Assembly: GCF_011386835.1 (NCBI RefSeq)
Contig: NC_088797.1
Span: forward strand, 100,760,264-100,824,263
DNA: 64,000 nucleotides
Direction: 5' to 3'
DNA from: Chrysemys picta bellii
Taxonomy: Eukaryota; Chordata; Testudines; Emydidae
Part shown: piece by piece, positions 23,526-36,145 of the stretch
Position numbering within the stretch: the stretch's first letter is position 1
Layout of the letters: each line of letters starts with the position of its first letter
Position numbers and translations under genes: made by a program
Notes under the pieces: generated by a model
Seen by the model: the letters and a program-made list of their open reading frames with translations, nothing else
Told to the model about the DNA's origin: nothing
Database searches by the model: none

Positions 23526-24860
23526 TCTTAGATTGTATGTAACCTGTCTTCTGGAAAGAAAGCTTTAACAGCCTTTGCTGCCTTCTTTCATACAGAGCCA
23601 AATGAATTTTCTAATGACATGATATTCTGGGACATAAAAGAAAGAATAATAGAGGTCAATGCCATCAGACAGAATTTCAGTTTCCTGATGCATTTGTTTC
23701 AGTTCTTCATGTCCATTATAGTGTACAGACATCATTTGTGTATTAAAAAAATAACAGAAATAGAACCCTTCCCTTTATACTGATGAGGGACCTTCTCTAT
23801 TGCCCCATTTGATGGATATTTTGGATCCCTGAAAAATGATAGGAAAGGTGAGAAGACTACACAAATCCACAGGATATTGGGTCAGTGCATCAATAGGTCG
23901 CTGGAGAAGATGTTTTGACCACTGCCTGAAAAAAGGAGCATGTCTAGGTCAACTTGTGAGTGACCTACTAGTGGTCATAAAGAGTCAATAGTTCCAAAAG
24001 TGACTCGTAATTCCAGGTGCCACTTAGAGACATCTTAAATTAACCTAGTTTTCAAACGGTGGGTTTCTCGGCATCTTCTGAAAATTGGGTCACTTTAAGG
24101 GGTCTCAAGTTGAAACATGGAAAATCAATAAACATTCTCGAAATTCTTGGCTTGTCTATGAAAACCGAAGGGGTGTGAATTTCCTCCAAAGCTAAGGTGT
24201 GTACAGATCCAAGGGTTGCTATAGAGCCGCCTTCTGTCTTCCACATCCACTTGTCTTTTTGCTAATAAATTGGGACCCTCAAGTGTAAGATCCTCTACCC
24301 TGGTCTGAGCTCTCCTGTGGCAAACTAGAACTGTTCAGCCAGGAAGATCAGTGTCTGGTAACCTCCAGGGCTGCTAGTTTGGCAGCAGTATCAGTTGCAT
24401 TGAATGCTACCTTCAGATTCCTTCTTGGTTTGTCTGCAAGATGATCTAAAAGGGGCAGAACTTATTGCATGTGAGGAAGTCATACTTCATCAGCACTTCT
24501 TGACAACTAATGATTATTATCTGCTGTAAGGTAAAAGAATGAGCTTTGTGCTCCTAGAAATCCAGTCTCTTGGTGCCTATCAGGGTTCCAGTCTGATGCA
24601 GATTTTCTTTGGCTGCACAAACTGGAAAGCCTAAAATAAAGTGTGAGTAAAAGTATTCCAAAATCTTTTCAGGAATTGGCTATAAACAATATAAAGATGG
24701 GTGATGAAGAACCAACAAACTCATCTGGAAAACATAAGGATGATGGAAGTCTTTCTCACTCAGATACCTTACTCTCTTCCTTCTCTGCTACTAACTCCTC
24801 CATAATCTGAGAAATCAGGAAGGCAGCTAAATCTGACCAGTTTCCAGGATATAGATCAGG
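23526..24860. other. No gene seen
   Basis: AT-leaning unclassified DNA. No exon or domain recognised. Confidence 0.4.
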
Positions 24861-25865
24861 GATGCACAGAATCTAAGACTAGAAGGGACCATTGTAATCA
24901 TCTAGTCTGACCCCCTGCATAGCACAGGTCATAGAACTTTCCCAAAATAATTCTTAGAGGATATCTTTTAGAGAAAACGTCCAGTCTTGATATAAAATGG
25001 TCAGTGCTGGAGAATCCATGATAAATTGTTTCAATAGTTAATTATTCTCACTGTTAAAAATGCATATCTTATTTCCAGTCTGAATTTGTCTAGCCTCAAC
25101 TTCCAGCCATTGGATCACGTTATACCTTTCTCTGCTAGACTGAAAAGCCCATTACGAAATATTTGTTTCGCATCTAGGTACTTATAGATTGTAATCATGT
25201 CACCCCTTGACCTTCTCTTTGTTAAAATAAACAGATTGAGCTCCTTGAGTCTGTCACTAAAAGACAAGTTTTCTAATCCTTTAATCATTCTCATGGCTCT
25301 TCTCTGAACCCTCTCTGATTTATCAACACACTTCTTCAATTGTGGGCACCGGAACAGGACACAATATTCCAGCAGTGGTCACACCAGTGTAAAATACAGA
25401 GATAAAATAAATCTCTCTACTCCTACTCGAGATTCCCCTCTTTATGCATCCCATGATCGCATTAGCTCTTTTGGCCACACCATAACACGGGGAGCTTGTG
25501 TTCAGCTAATTATCCACCATGACCCCCAGTCTTTTTCAGAGTCACTGCTTCCCAGGATAGAATCCTCCATTTTGTAAGTATGGCCTACATTCTTTGTTCC
25601 TAAATATATATATTTACATTTAGCTGTATTAACACACATATTGTTTGCTTACACATAGTTTACCAAGTGATCCAGATTGCTCTGTATCAGTGACCTGTCC
25701 TCTTCATTATTTACCAGTCTCTCAATTTTTTATGTCATCTGCAAACTATCAGTGGTGATTTTGTTTTCTTCCAGGTCTTTGATAAAAAACATTAAATAGC
25801 ATATGGGAAAGAACAAATTCCTGTGGGACCCCACTAGCAACAAACTTGCTCAATGTGAAGACCAC
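24861..25865 (-). mobile_element. CR1 LINE 3' fragment, about 1 kb
   Basis: Same CR1 subfamily as 12726-13490 but without its internal deletion, so it serves as the reference copy. The left end (agaatctaagactagaaggg) is the CR1 3' terminus in antisense. The right end breaks off after gtgggaccccactagcaac (about 25840). It is 5'-truncated with many substitutions. Confidence 0.85.
25115..25339 (-). pseudogene. CR1 reverse transcriptase C-terminal remnant
   Basis: Frame with the pattern VDKSERVQRRAMRMIKGLE...[14 protein letters not shown], the same C-terminal region as the copy at 12981-13205. No polymerase catalytic box is included. Decayed LINE sequence, not a host gene. Confidence 0.75.
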
Positions 25866-26504
25866 CTCTCTGTCTAACTTCTTAGGAGAAAGTCCCTAGG
25901 CTCTGAAACCCTACAGTGAGAGGACCCCTGGAATAGGGCAGAACAGAGTAGGCACTGATTGTGGTACAGAACTATTACTGAGGTCTGATCCAGTGGAACT
26001 ACCAGTCAGAGAATAAGAAGTCCTGACTGAGTAAGGGTACATCTTTATTTTAGCTTTAAGGTGTGATTCCCTAGCTCTGCTGAACTAGCATGCTAAAAAT
26101 AGCAGTGTAGCTAGAGTTGCATCTCAGGATAGCCACCTGAGGGCTTAGCCAGGGGCTCCAGGTGGGTATATACTCGAGCAGCTAGCCTGAGTCACCTCCT
26201 GTGCTACCCTGGATACATTGATATTTTTATCACACTAGCTTGAGCAGAACTAGCATAGGTATGTCTATTCAACCTGGGAATCACATCTCTCAGCTCAAAT
26301 GTAGACATATCCTATGAGTGTTCAGAGTTGCTGAAGAAAATGTTTCCTAATAGCACCCATTAGCTTGTAAAAGTTTCTGGTTTTCCTATTTTTCACACCT
26401 GTCCTGACTCTACCTTGCCTTAAGTACATGCATTTTTTGAATGCATTATTTTGTTCAGTCTGCCAGAATAATTTCCCCAATATTTGGTACAGATAGAAAC
26501 GAAA
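25866..26504. other. No gene seen
   Basis: No recognised feature apart from possible further CR1 traces at its left edge. Confidence 0.4.
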
Positions 26505-27030
26505 GGCGCACCCCCCACGGCAGTTCCCCACCCACCCCCGGCCCAGGGAGCCGTGCGGCAGCTCCCCACCCCAGCTCACCTCTGCTCCGCCCCCTCCCCG
26601 AGCCCTGCAGCAGCTCCCCACCCCCCCACGCCCGGAGGCGCCCCCCCGCGACAACTCCCCCCTGGCCCGGGAGCCATGCGGCAGCTCCCCACCCCAGCTC
26701 ACTTCTGCTCTGCCCCCTCCCCGAGCACACCCTCGCTGCTCCACTTCTCCCACCTCCCATGCTTGCAGCTCCAATCAGCTGTTTGGCGCCGCAAGCCTGG
26801 GAGGGAGAGAAGCAGAGCAGAGGTGCACTGGGGCAGGAAGCGGGTCCCCTGTGTGCCGCCCCCCCCCCCCCCGCTTACTTGCTGCAGGCGGCCCTCCCCG
26901 CGCCCCCCTGTCCCAGCTCACCTCCACTCCAGCGCCACCCCGGAGCGCGCTTTTGTCCGCCCACAATCACCTGGTGCCCTATGCAGCCGCCTAGTTTGCC
27001 TAGTGGTTGTACTGGCCCTGCTTCTTGGCT
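26505..27030 (-). repeat. G+C-rich interspersed repeat with internal tandem duplication
   Basis: An abrupt G+C-rich island. A unit of about 50 bp (gcggcagctccccaccccag...ccctccccgag) at 26553-26602 recurs at 26675-26724, a period near 122 bp. A C-run sits at 26862-26873. The right end (cctagtttgcctagtggttg...) resembles one end of a known turtle G+C-rich repeat read in antisense. Proline- and glycine-rich frames on both strands are composition effects. Confidence 0.55.
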
Positions 27031-27540
27031 GACACACTGGGGATTGAACTGGGGACTGCCAGACCTAACAGCATAATCTGCTATAGCTAGAGCGAAAGAG
27101 CCAACATTCTACAGCTGGGGGATGTAACACCTCATATCATCTGCAGATTGGCAAAGAGGGGGACCGATAACACACACACACCAGTGGGTTACAAAGCCAG
27201 CAGCAACCTGGGCAGCATTGCCCTCTCAGAAACCAAAACTGGCCTGAAGTCTTCTGGAAACTGAGGCACCCCAGGTTCTGATTCGCACAGGCGAACTGTG
27301 AACAAGAGATGGTCCTTAGGACAACAATCTGTTTATTATGATACACAATTTCAAGGTGATCTTCTCAAGGAAAACAGCTCTCTTACTTTTTAGTTTTTAA
27401 ATGGAAGTGGAGAGTAACCCTGATTTTAACAGATTCCCCAAACCAGTAGGGCCAGTTTTCTTTTCCCCTGACGATTCTGCAGACAATTATGTGGACAAAA
27501 ATCTTTTCCTGAAAATTATGTACTAGTCAAACCATACCAA
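27031..27540. other. No gene seen
   Basis: Contains ggggattgaactggggactg near 27040, a tRNA-like B-box word in antisense. This may be a decayed SINE, but no A box is found with it. Confidence 0.35.
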
Positions 27541-27716
27541 GAGGGGAGGGATAGCTCAGTGGTTTGAGCACTGGCCTGCTAAACCCAGGGTTGTGAGTTT
27601 AATCCTTGAAGGAGCCACTTAGGGATCTGGGGCAAAATCAGTACTTGGTCCTGCTAGTGAAGGCACAGGGCTAGACTCATGACCTTTCGAGGTCTTCCAG
27701 TTCTATGAGATAGGTA
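27541..27716 (+). mobile_element. tRNA-derived SINE, cryptodiran turtle (Cry) type
   Basis: Seen: polymerase III A box tagctcagtgg at 27552-27562 and B box gagtttaatcc at 27595-27605, spaced as in a tRNA, within a head gggagggatagctcagtggt. The body has ggatctggggcaaaatcagt and the tail ttccagttctatgag. Known: this is the arrangement of the tRNA(Lys)-derived SINE family described from hidden-necked turtles. It is the strongest single clue to the organism. The B box has one change from the usual gagttcaatcc. Transcription today is unlikely but not excluded. Confidence 0.85.
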
Positions 27717-27719
27717 TGG

Positions 27720-27805
27720 TAATACATGGGGCCAGATTCTTCCCTCATTTTACTGATGTAATTGAGTGTAACTCTACTGAAGTCAATAGAGTTAGGTTGT
27801 TATAG
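27720..27805. repeat. Partial palindromic MITE ('ttcaatgg' family)
   Basis: ggggccagattcttccctca...tgtaattgagtgtaactc followed by tactgaagtcaatagagtta. This is one arm and the centre of a palindromic MITE whose opposite arm is missing. Confidence 0.45.
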
Positions 27806-28339
27806 AAGTGGTATGTGAGAAAAATAAAATGTATGCTGGTGCTTCCCAGGAAAGAAACCAGGCTGTTTCTGCCCTTGCCTCAGGCCACAATGTATTATTC
27901 AAATGCTAGCACTCATTCAGTAACCCAAAACAAAGTGATTACCTTAACCAAAACAGATGGCACTCCCCAAACGTCTTTCCCTATGCCTCTCTCAGTCCCC
28001 AGAAAAAGGACATGGCCCTTTCTTAAATTCACTGTGGTGTCATGTGACAGGGCAGCAACCATTAATCCTTTCCAGTCTGTTTCACCTGGTCACATCAGAC
28101 CTACAAAGTATTCTCGGAAAGAAAACCTGTCCACACTGGTCAGAGAAATTGTGCTATAACCCTGACAAACTAGTAACTATTCTAGCACAGTTTTAACACA
28201 AGTGTGGACAGAGCTTAGGAAACAAAGAAAACTGGATTCAAGATATTTTTGAAAAGCATTTCCTCTGTATGCCATTTTCTTATCTAGTCCCCAAGGGTGA
28301 GCACTTTGTTTACTTGTTAATCTAAAGAGGAATTTCTAA
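27806..28339. other. No gene seen
   Basis: The frame at 27815-28159 lacks splice context or a recognised domain. Nothing else is seen. Confidence 0.4.
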
Positions 28340-28620
28340 GGCATGTCTACACTACCACTTTTATGTTGGCAAAATTTATGTCTCTCAGGAGTGTGAAAAA
28401 ACAGACCCCTGAGCGACATAAGTTACGCCGGTATAAGTGGTAGTGTGCACAGCGCTATGTTGGTGGGAGAGATGCTACCGCTGCTCATTGGGCTGGTTTA
28501 ATTATGTTGATGGGAGACCTCTCTCCCGTCAGCACAGAGCGGCTACTCAAGAGATCTTATGGCAATGCAGCTCCATCGGTACAGCTGTGCCACTGTAAAC
28601 GCTCTAGTGTAGTCATAGCC
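28340..28620. mobile_element. Harbinger-like MITE (281 bp)
   Basis: Termini ggcatgtctacactacc on the left, and ggctatgactacactagagc on the right when read on the minus strand. The family terminus is shared with the better copy at 38601-38892 (ggctgggtctacactac). The left flank is TAA (28337-28339), the expected 3-bp target. The right flank is aca, so the duplication has decayed. No transposase frame. Confidence 0.65.
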
Positions 28621-29581
28621 ACAGTTACACAACCTGTGCTGAAAGGAAACTGGATTGATTCTATTTGCCCCTATAACCTTGGAATTTTTCCTTTTAATTT
28701 CTCAATTTCCCCTCTTTTTAGCAATGCCAGCAAAAGATTTGCCCGTGATACCTTTCCTCTCCAAAAGTGTGTGTACAGTGCATAACTGCAGCAAAAAATA
28801 GGATGGGGTGCTACATGTAGACATCTAAGCCTGCATCTCTCTACCCCCACACTCACTGAAATTCAACAGATCCCTAAACCTGCTCTAGATCCAAACCTGA
28901 GTTTTCCACGTTTCAGCCTGAGGTAGATATACAAAGGCACCTAGCTATTCCTTTGCTAAGCTGAATTTTGTCTCAGCTCTTCTAAGTTTTTATTACCATA
29001 AATTATATGCTGAAGCAATACTGTTTAATAACTTTCACCTGAAACAAAGAGGATAGTTAAGATTCTGTTGAGACTTTCATCAGACCTTCCCACTTCCATA
29101 TGCTTATAATGGTCTTAAATTCTATTTTATAGCTGAAATTTTCAATGCTTCATCAAATCTCTAAGGTGAATATTTTGGACTTATGCAATGGTGGAAAAAA
29201 ACAGTTTCATACAATAGCACAAAGAATTTCTAAATTTTTTGCATATAACTGAAGAACAAATAGAATAGATTTGAACTGAATAGATAAACTTTCCAAGTAG
29301 CTAGTCTTCACTGAAGTCTAGTCTTCAGGCGAATTTGCAAACAAAAACATCTGAAAAAATTAAGTTATAAAAATTATTGAAAAAAATCAGTTTTGTACTT
29401 GCACAGGTGAAACGAGTTAAGTGGGTCCAGATGAGACACTACAAGGGTCCAGCCACCTTGTGATGCCAGTGAATGTACAAAATAATAAATTCAAAATATT
29501 CATTTAGGAGAGCATTTATGCACCTTTTTAACTTTAAGCACACAAGCTTAAGTGCCGTCCTGATTATGCTTTTCTGCAAGG
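28621..29581. other. No gene seen
   Basis: AT-rich. A short direct repeat gtctagtcttca lies near 29303-29331. No gene. Confidence 0.4.
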
Positions 29582-29593
29582 CAGCCATACTTA

Positions 29594-29681
29594 CTGAAAA
29601 GCTCTGTGTAAGCGCGAAAGCTTGTCTCTCTCACCAACAGAAGTTGGTCTAATAAAAGATATTACCTCTCTCACCTTGTCT
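29594..29681 (+). mobile_element. Minimal PLE insertion F (88 bp) with 12-bp target duplication
   Basis: Flanked by the exact direct repeat cagccatactta (29582-29593, 29682-29693). The insertion begins exactly at the hammerhead-like box (ctgaaaa 29594-29600, where G8 is changed to A), keeps GAAA at 29616-29619, and continues with gcttgtctctctcacc...gatattacctc. That makes it the same family as the copy at 37101-37319. It ends short of that copy's ...acaacaacactgc tail, so it is truncated at both ends relative to it. Confidence 0.8.
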
Positions 29682-29862
29682 CAGCCATACTTAAGGCATA
29701 GTTGAGACAAGGTGGGCGTGAGAAAGGAAAGGAAAAAACAGACAATTTGGCAAGTTAATGATTGTTCTGAGGAAGTTTGTTTCCAAAAGCTATGGACTAT
29801 AGTATTTTCTTTCAAGTAAGCAGAAAGACTTCTAATAGTAAAGTAATTATAAATTATTTTGG

Positions 29863-30082
29863 CAGGGCCGGCTCCAGGGTTTTTGCCGCCCCAAGCAGAG
29901 CAAAAAAAACAAAAAAGCCACGATCACGATCGGCGGCGGCAATTCAGCGAGAGGTCCTTCGCTCCGAGCGGGAGTGAGGGACCGTCCGCCGAATTGTTGC
30001 CGAATAGCTGGACCTGCCGCCCCTCTCCGGAGTGGCTGCCCCAAGCACCTGCTTGGCAAGCTGGTGCCTGGAGCCGACTCTG
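29863..30082. mobile_element. G+C-rich terminal-inverted-repeat MITE with 7-bp target duplication
   Basis: Ends cagggccggctccagg on the left, and cagagtcggctccagg on the right in minus-strand reading (14 of 16 match). Both sides carry attttgg (29856-29862 and 30083-30089). The interior is CpG-rich with self-complementary segments (ggtccttcgctccgagcg against gagtgagggacc). The CAG...CTG ends suggest a hAT-related origin, although the visible duplication is 7 bp rather than 8. Confidence 0.75.
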
Positions 30083-30087
30083 ATTTT

Positions 30088-30293
30088 GGCCCTGATTTTC
30101 AAAAGCATTAGTGATTTTGGGTACCTCGATTTTTTGGGTGGTTAACTGCAGATACCTTAAAGATGACTGATTTTCAGAAAGTACTTGACCGCGCATCTTT
30201 TGAGTATCAGGCCTCTTTCAGGTGTGTCTTAATCTGGTTGTCCAAAAACAGAGGCACCCAAAATCACTAGTCACTTTTGGAAATCCTGGCCTT
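30088..30293. mobile_element. Long-inverted-repeat MITE
   Basis: The left arm ggccctgattttcaaaagca...agtgattttgggtacc (30088-30126) pairs with the right arm, which reads ggccaggatttccaaaagtg on the minus strand from 30293. Arms are about 40 bp with scattered mismatches. The G+C-rich MITE at 29863-30082 landed against its left edge. Confidence 0.6.
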
Positions 30294-31371
30294 TATTTCT
30301 ATACTAAAAACAAAGGAGTTAGTTTTCTTTATTCTCAAATAAAAATATTCTTCAATTATAAAAGAACCTTCAAAGTTGATGTATAAATAATATTACATTA
30401 AATGGCTTCCTTAGTGCCATGATGCCTTGTAATTCTTAGTTGGGTGTTTTGTTTCTATTACACCTTAAACCCCCCACATATATATCAGTGTACCTTCCAT
30501 TTTCATGCACCATAATAACTAAGGGATTAGATTGTAGCTTTGTTTGAAAAGTAAAGTGTCAAAAGAAGACACTCATATAATCTGCTAGCAGCAGCATACG
30601 TGCATATGTATCTTAGTGTGGGATTTAGGTGTGCAAATCCTCCAGTACCAAAATTAAAAAAAAAATCATTGTCTTTGAGGAATACAGTCTTGGCATGCAT
30701 TTTATAAGAAATGTAAATTTAAGTACACTGGAAATCAGAAGCTGCTATTATTAATGAACGAGCATTGTTCCTAGCTCCTTTTGTTCTTTTTACTTTAGAA
30801 GTCAACGAGTTTTCAAATTACCACCTGGCAATCAGATATCAAGGTGACAGACATCTTAAAAATATTCAATAATAGATTGATTTTCAACTTTAATAGAAAG
30901 TTAATATTAGAGGAGAGTATAAATAATGATGATGTTTTAAACATACCACTTATATTGTAATTGAAGAAGCTCCCCGTCTAGCGAGCATGGAAAACAATAA
31001 ATCCCAGTTACAATTTTGCTGAGACCTTTGCAGAAATGCAGCAAAAAAGATGTTAGGTTGTGGCTCTCTCATCTTGGGGTTCAGATCCATCATTAGATTT
31101 AGATTGACAGCCATTTTTACAGGAATTTAGGCAATAAGACTAGAGATGTAATTTACTTTTTCCTCTCTATCTCTGTTTGTAAACCTGCCGATTAGCACAT
31201 GATTTCTCAAATCAGTAACATTCTCAACTGCTCTATGCCAAAACTCCTATTTAGGCTTTCAACTCTTCTCATACGATTCCTTCCTTTATGTTCCCACTAA
31301 ACCCAAGTCTCCTAACATTAATGGGAAAAAATTTCTATCTTGGGTGTCTATAATTAGGCACCTAAATAGAT
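30294..31371. other. No gene seen; partly enhancer-like texture
   Basis: 30730-30960 is complex and non-repetitive (ttattaatgaacgagcattg near 30748) and could be conserved non-coding DNA. The evidence is too thin for a separate call. Confidence 0.3.
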
Positions 31372-31458
31372 ACCTGATTTTTGGAGGGTCTGGCCACCCA
31401 CAACTCCCAATGAAATTAATAGGAACTATGGTGGTTCAGTATCTCTGAAAAATCAGTC
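31372..31458. repeat. Palindromic MITE, 'ttcaatgg' family
   Basis: cctgatttttggagggtctg...cacccacaactcccaatgaa is followed by its approximate reverse complement ending atctctgaaaaatcag. A compact imperfect palindrome with arms of about 40 bp. Confidence 0.55.
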
Positions 31459-34400
31459 TTTTTGTATCTACACTTGAGAACTGTGGCCACTGTCTAAAAT
31501 GTGGAAGCCCAACTCATCACCAGCCCTCAGAAATAGGCATTCCATTCTCAAATCTTCAAATTCAAACCTTCCTCTTGCTCTTCAAGCTTTTCCAGGAACT
31601 GTTTCCCATCCTTCTACCAGAAATACCAGATTCGTAGGTGTACCTCTTCCTTCTCTCTCCAGGCAGTAGATCTTTCTCCCATCCTGTCCCTGCTATCTGG
31701 AACAGTTTCTCTGCAACTGTCTGCCTCCCTAATTTTTCAGATCCCATCTCAAGATCAGTATCTTCTACCTATCCTATAACTTAAGATCTTATTTTGAATA
31801 AAACAAAATCCTACCCCCCTCTGCCTCCTAGTTGGCTTGACCAGACCCAGAATTTGACAATTCTGTTCCTAAAATAGTCTGACCTTCCTGAAGCATTATT
31901 ACATCCTATTGCAATACCATGGAAAAATCATAATGCACTGTCGTCTGTGTTTCCCTGAAGATGGAGGGTCTCAGCTTGAGTCTTGTGACACAGCCCCCTT
32001 AATCTTAACAGCCTTGCTCAAGTTCCCCATGTGTGGTCCATGTCTGTGAAATCTGATCCATGAACCCTTCTTTTCTACCAAAACTATTGTTCAACCTGTT
32101 TGACATAGTATAATCTGCATATTGTAACCTGTATGGTGTAACTGTTTTTGCAAATATAAAATATAAATTGCCCATATAGTCATCTGTGATACTTGTGTGA
32201 ATGACACTTAAAAGAAACAGGGCTTGATCTGTGTGCACAACTCCTGTTGTGTAATGGTGTCTTTACAGGATCATAATTACTATTTTCACATACATAGTTA
32301 CCATTTAAATAGCCAAAATTACCACAGTTACTACACAGTAGTATCTAAAGACACACTAACTCCTATTTTAAGTACAGAGAAATAACAGGTATGTCGTAAT
32401 ACTGTGTAGTAACTCTGGCAAAATATTGACTTTAATGGAACCCACTGCAGATAAAGAAAATTCTAACTCATGATTGGCTGAACACATTCATTCGATGCGT
32501 CAGAAACCTTCTCAGAAGTGAATAATGAGATAAGAAGCAAAACACATCCCAATGGGGAACTTATGAAGTCAGTAAAACAACACGATTGATTTCTGATAAA
32601 CCGATCAGATAAGCATCATATGTACACAGGCAGAAAGCATATGCAAATCTATGCTGCTTCGTGGGCTCAAAAGAATTTTTTTTTCTAGATCTCTAACTTC
32701 ATGTCACTTTAAAAATAGCTTGTTTAAAAGTAAAAGCATCACACACAAAAATTCTTGTACTTAATGAATGTCTTCAGATATTTTGGAAGCAAAATATTCA
32801 TAATGTACATCACAATCCATATTCTGACATCATGTTTTGATGAACATCAAAATGTATATTCTAAGAAATAATGACCTCTTGCCTTTAAATCATCACAGCC
32901 ATCTTAACAAAAATGATATCTGATTGTTATGTAACAATTTACACTTGCCTTTTAGTGTGAAAGATTACAGTGATAAAAGTCAAGCTCATTTAGCTGGCAC
33001 TAACAATAGCCAATAAATTCAATAGTGCAATCCTTCATCACTGGTTCCATGGACAAAACACTACTTAGACTAGTAAAACTGCCTGAAGTAAAATAAACTC
33101 AAAAAGAGTTGGCAATTCCAATATGAAAGCTACATGGTATTTTAATTTAACTCCATTAGAAAAACTTACTTTCATTACTATATTCCACAATGGATTTTAT
33201 AAATTGTTTCTTTAAAGTAGTTCTTCATCTGAAAGAAGGGGGTAAAACGAAAGGAAGTTAAAACTCAGGCTTTCATGCTTTAATCCTGCACTGACAAAGA
33301 TGGACTGGATAACCATAGTTCTTTTCCAGCTCTAATTTCAGTGATTCGTCTCTGGAGACTTTGGTACTTATTTAGTTTATGTGAAAAGTGAAAGGAGTTT
33401 GGGGTTCTAAATTAGTCCTTAGTGGACATTTATCTACATTACTAAGCAACCACAAAATTAACAGTCTGTGTTCAGGGCAAGGTCTGTATTGAGATAGCAA
33501 AGGTGTTGTAGTTACAGTGTGTCATTTATGAAAGAGCAATATTTGAAGATGCTTGCATGGTAGCTGCAGACTCTTTGCCCCATTTTATGAGCAATAAAAT
33601 CCACTGAATTTGTCTATATAAATAAAATCCACATTTCCATCTCTTTCTCTTTTGTATTATATGCTTTGCATGTCAGACAAATTATCAGGAAAATAGTCCT
33701 TGTGTGATATTTCATTGCTTAATGCTTTACTGCTGCAGTAAAACAAGACAACTGTTGAAATTATAGGAAAATAAATTTGTAATTTCTTCCTCATTTAGCC
33801 ATTTTTGAAGTTGGTGTATAGGAAAGTCATTAATGTTATGTCCTCCTATCGATGTTCCAAGCCTTTCAAGGGATAAGTAATGTTTTTTCTATACTCCTCC
33901 ATGTGGCCAGTTAAATTAGACACATTATTTCTGTGCTGTTAGAGAACACTGATCAATAGACACTTGGAAAGCCCTCGAAAACTAAGTGGAAACACTTCCT
34001 CAGTGTCAACGGGTTCTAGTTTGGGTTTGTAAGTTGCAACCATTGTTAAATTTAACAAAGTAGCAAAGTATGTTACTTTGACATTTTAGTACTAGCATCA
34101 AATTGCATAAAGTTAACTTCTCTTTACAATATTGAATGAAACTTAATTTCTTGTTTTTGATGTTAGTCATATAAAGGGAGACACTACTCCCATTCAGTCA
34201 ATGTTGGACAACTGTACTTTTTATTGGCTCTCACCATATAAAAGGGAAATACTCCACAGCTGGATTTACCCTATGGTTACTTTGGACAGACAGACAGATG
34301 CAAAGCAGCCACAGCATAGCCATGAATTTGATTCACTGTGAATTGTGCATTCATCCAATAGCCAACCTGGACCTCTATTTGAAAGTTTTTCTGGAAATCA

Positions 34401-36137
34401 TATTATTTTGCTGGCTTTTTACATTTGTAGCTGTAGTCTGAGTTAACGATTAAGTAGTAAAATATATCCCAACCCAAGGCTGGCCTTTTTTCAGGGGAAG
34501 GAGGTGGGGAAGGTCGGGAGTTTTCGTTTGTTTTTTTGTTTTAATTACAAAACAATTAGACACACTGTCAAGCATATAAAGGATACATATTTCAAGAACA
34601 AAACCAGACAAGAGAAGCCATGCAGTAAAAACCACTGTCACATGACATTAGTAAAAAAAGGAGTGTACACTATGAAATATTGCTCTCTTTTCTACTATAA
34701 ATACTTCATAATAGCATTATTCACAAACACTAATAAACTCATTAGTTCATATCAGTACATAGTGTTCATATTATTTCTTTAAGGAGTCACACTGCTCTTA
34801 TTTAAGAATTAAATGCCTCATGCAAACACATTAGGAAGTTCTTTCAACAGCATTTAATTATTTCTTAAGCAATTATTTTCACATTTTCCCATCTAGCATT
34901 TTTCAAAACCGTTCCAAGTCAAACACATCATCCACAAAAACAAATTCCTTATATGTAATACTTTGAAAAGAATGGTTCTTAAGATCATTGCCAAGATATA
35001 AAGCTATATAAAAATGGCACTGCCATATTCCTACTGTACGTAACACAAACAACACACTTTGGTTGCTGTATAAATTAATGAATAATAATCTCTTCCACAG
35101 CTGGACAAAAATCAAAATCTAGTAGATCATCTATAGCAAACATGATAGCATTTCACACCTCAAACTGGCTTATCCTGTTATTTATGTCTTAAAAGAGGAT
35201 AATGTGGATTCTTTTCTATTTCAAAAGCCTTTGTAAAGCAAATTAAAGCAGTTGGCGTGAGGAGGTGGGAGAAGTGGTTTGTGTGTAGTACTTTTAATTT
35301 ATTTCAGTGAAGAACAGTCATTATTATTCTGCCTCCCGTTAAACACAATAGTACTGAGATTCTGCATTGTGCACTTTTCCTCAGCTCTAAGACCTTTATT
35401 CTAATACCATATTTAAAAATTAGACTTCTACAAAATGTGCTTTAATAATCTCTCTTGGACCAAACCCTGCCCTTTCCTATGCAGTTGCTGGGAACTCCCT
35501 GGTTGTGGGCCCATATGCCCTGAGGATGAGTAAGGGGTGGGGGGGAGAGGGGAGAAGATTGGAGGTTATCAGCCTCTGTGCTACATGGAGCTCAGATCCA
35601 CAGTAGCTCTCAGTACTTAGGTATGCACAAGGCAGGTAGAAGGGTGTCAGCTGGGAATGGGGCTTCAAGATCTGCTGTTTGGTGGATCCCTCTCTTCTTC
35701 CCTCACACCTTACAGAGGATGTGCATAGGGCTGCGGGGACTATTGCAGCCTTAGTACTCCAGTAGTGGTTGGGTAATGACTTTATGATTTGAGGGACAAG
35801 ATGAAGAAAAGGGATTCCTATCCCACCCCAGCCACTTGACTGACATGCTTAGAACCTAGTCTGGCATTAAGTTTGAGCATTGGAGGGAAAGACTTTGGCT
35901 ATCTGACTGCCATTTCAGAGTAAATTTAAATATTTACCAGCATATGTTCACCAGATGTACAGAATATCATTATGTCCAGAAATATTTAAAATGAACAGCT
36001 GCTTAAAAAAAAAATACTAATCTTTGCCTATGATTTACTTTCTGTATGAGATGGCAATAGTGAACATCGCACCAAATGGTCCTCTTCTCACATTCACAAG
36101 CATGCTTTTTACACACACCCACACCCTTTTTTTTTTT
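31459..36137. other. No gene seen
   Basis: Nearly 4.7 kb with no classifiable repeat and no convincing exon. 32440-32690 is complex, non-repetitive sequence with octamer-like and TAAT-like words (atatgcaaatc near 32640) and is a weak enhancer candidate. G-run at about 35536-35544. Confidence 0.4.
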
Positions 36138-36145
36138 AAAGCATG

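Noticed and set aside
26322..27076. Proline- and glycine-rich frames of 101-211 codons on both strands
   Set aside because: Composition effect of a G+C-rich repeat with a tandem duplication. No domain and no splice structure.
27552..27616. tRNA gene
   Set aside because: A and B boxes are present, but the sequence continues as a SINE body, and the tRNA cloverleaf is degraded.
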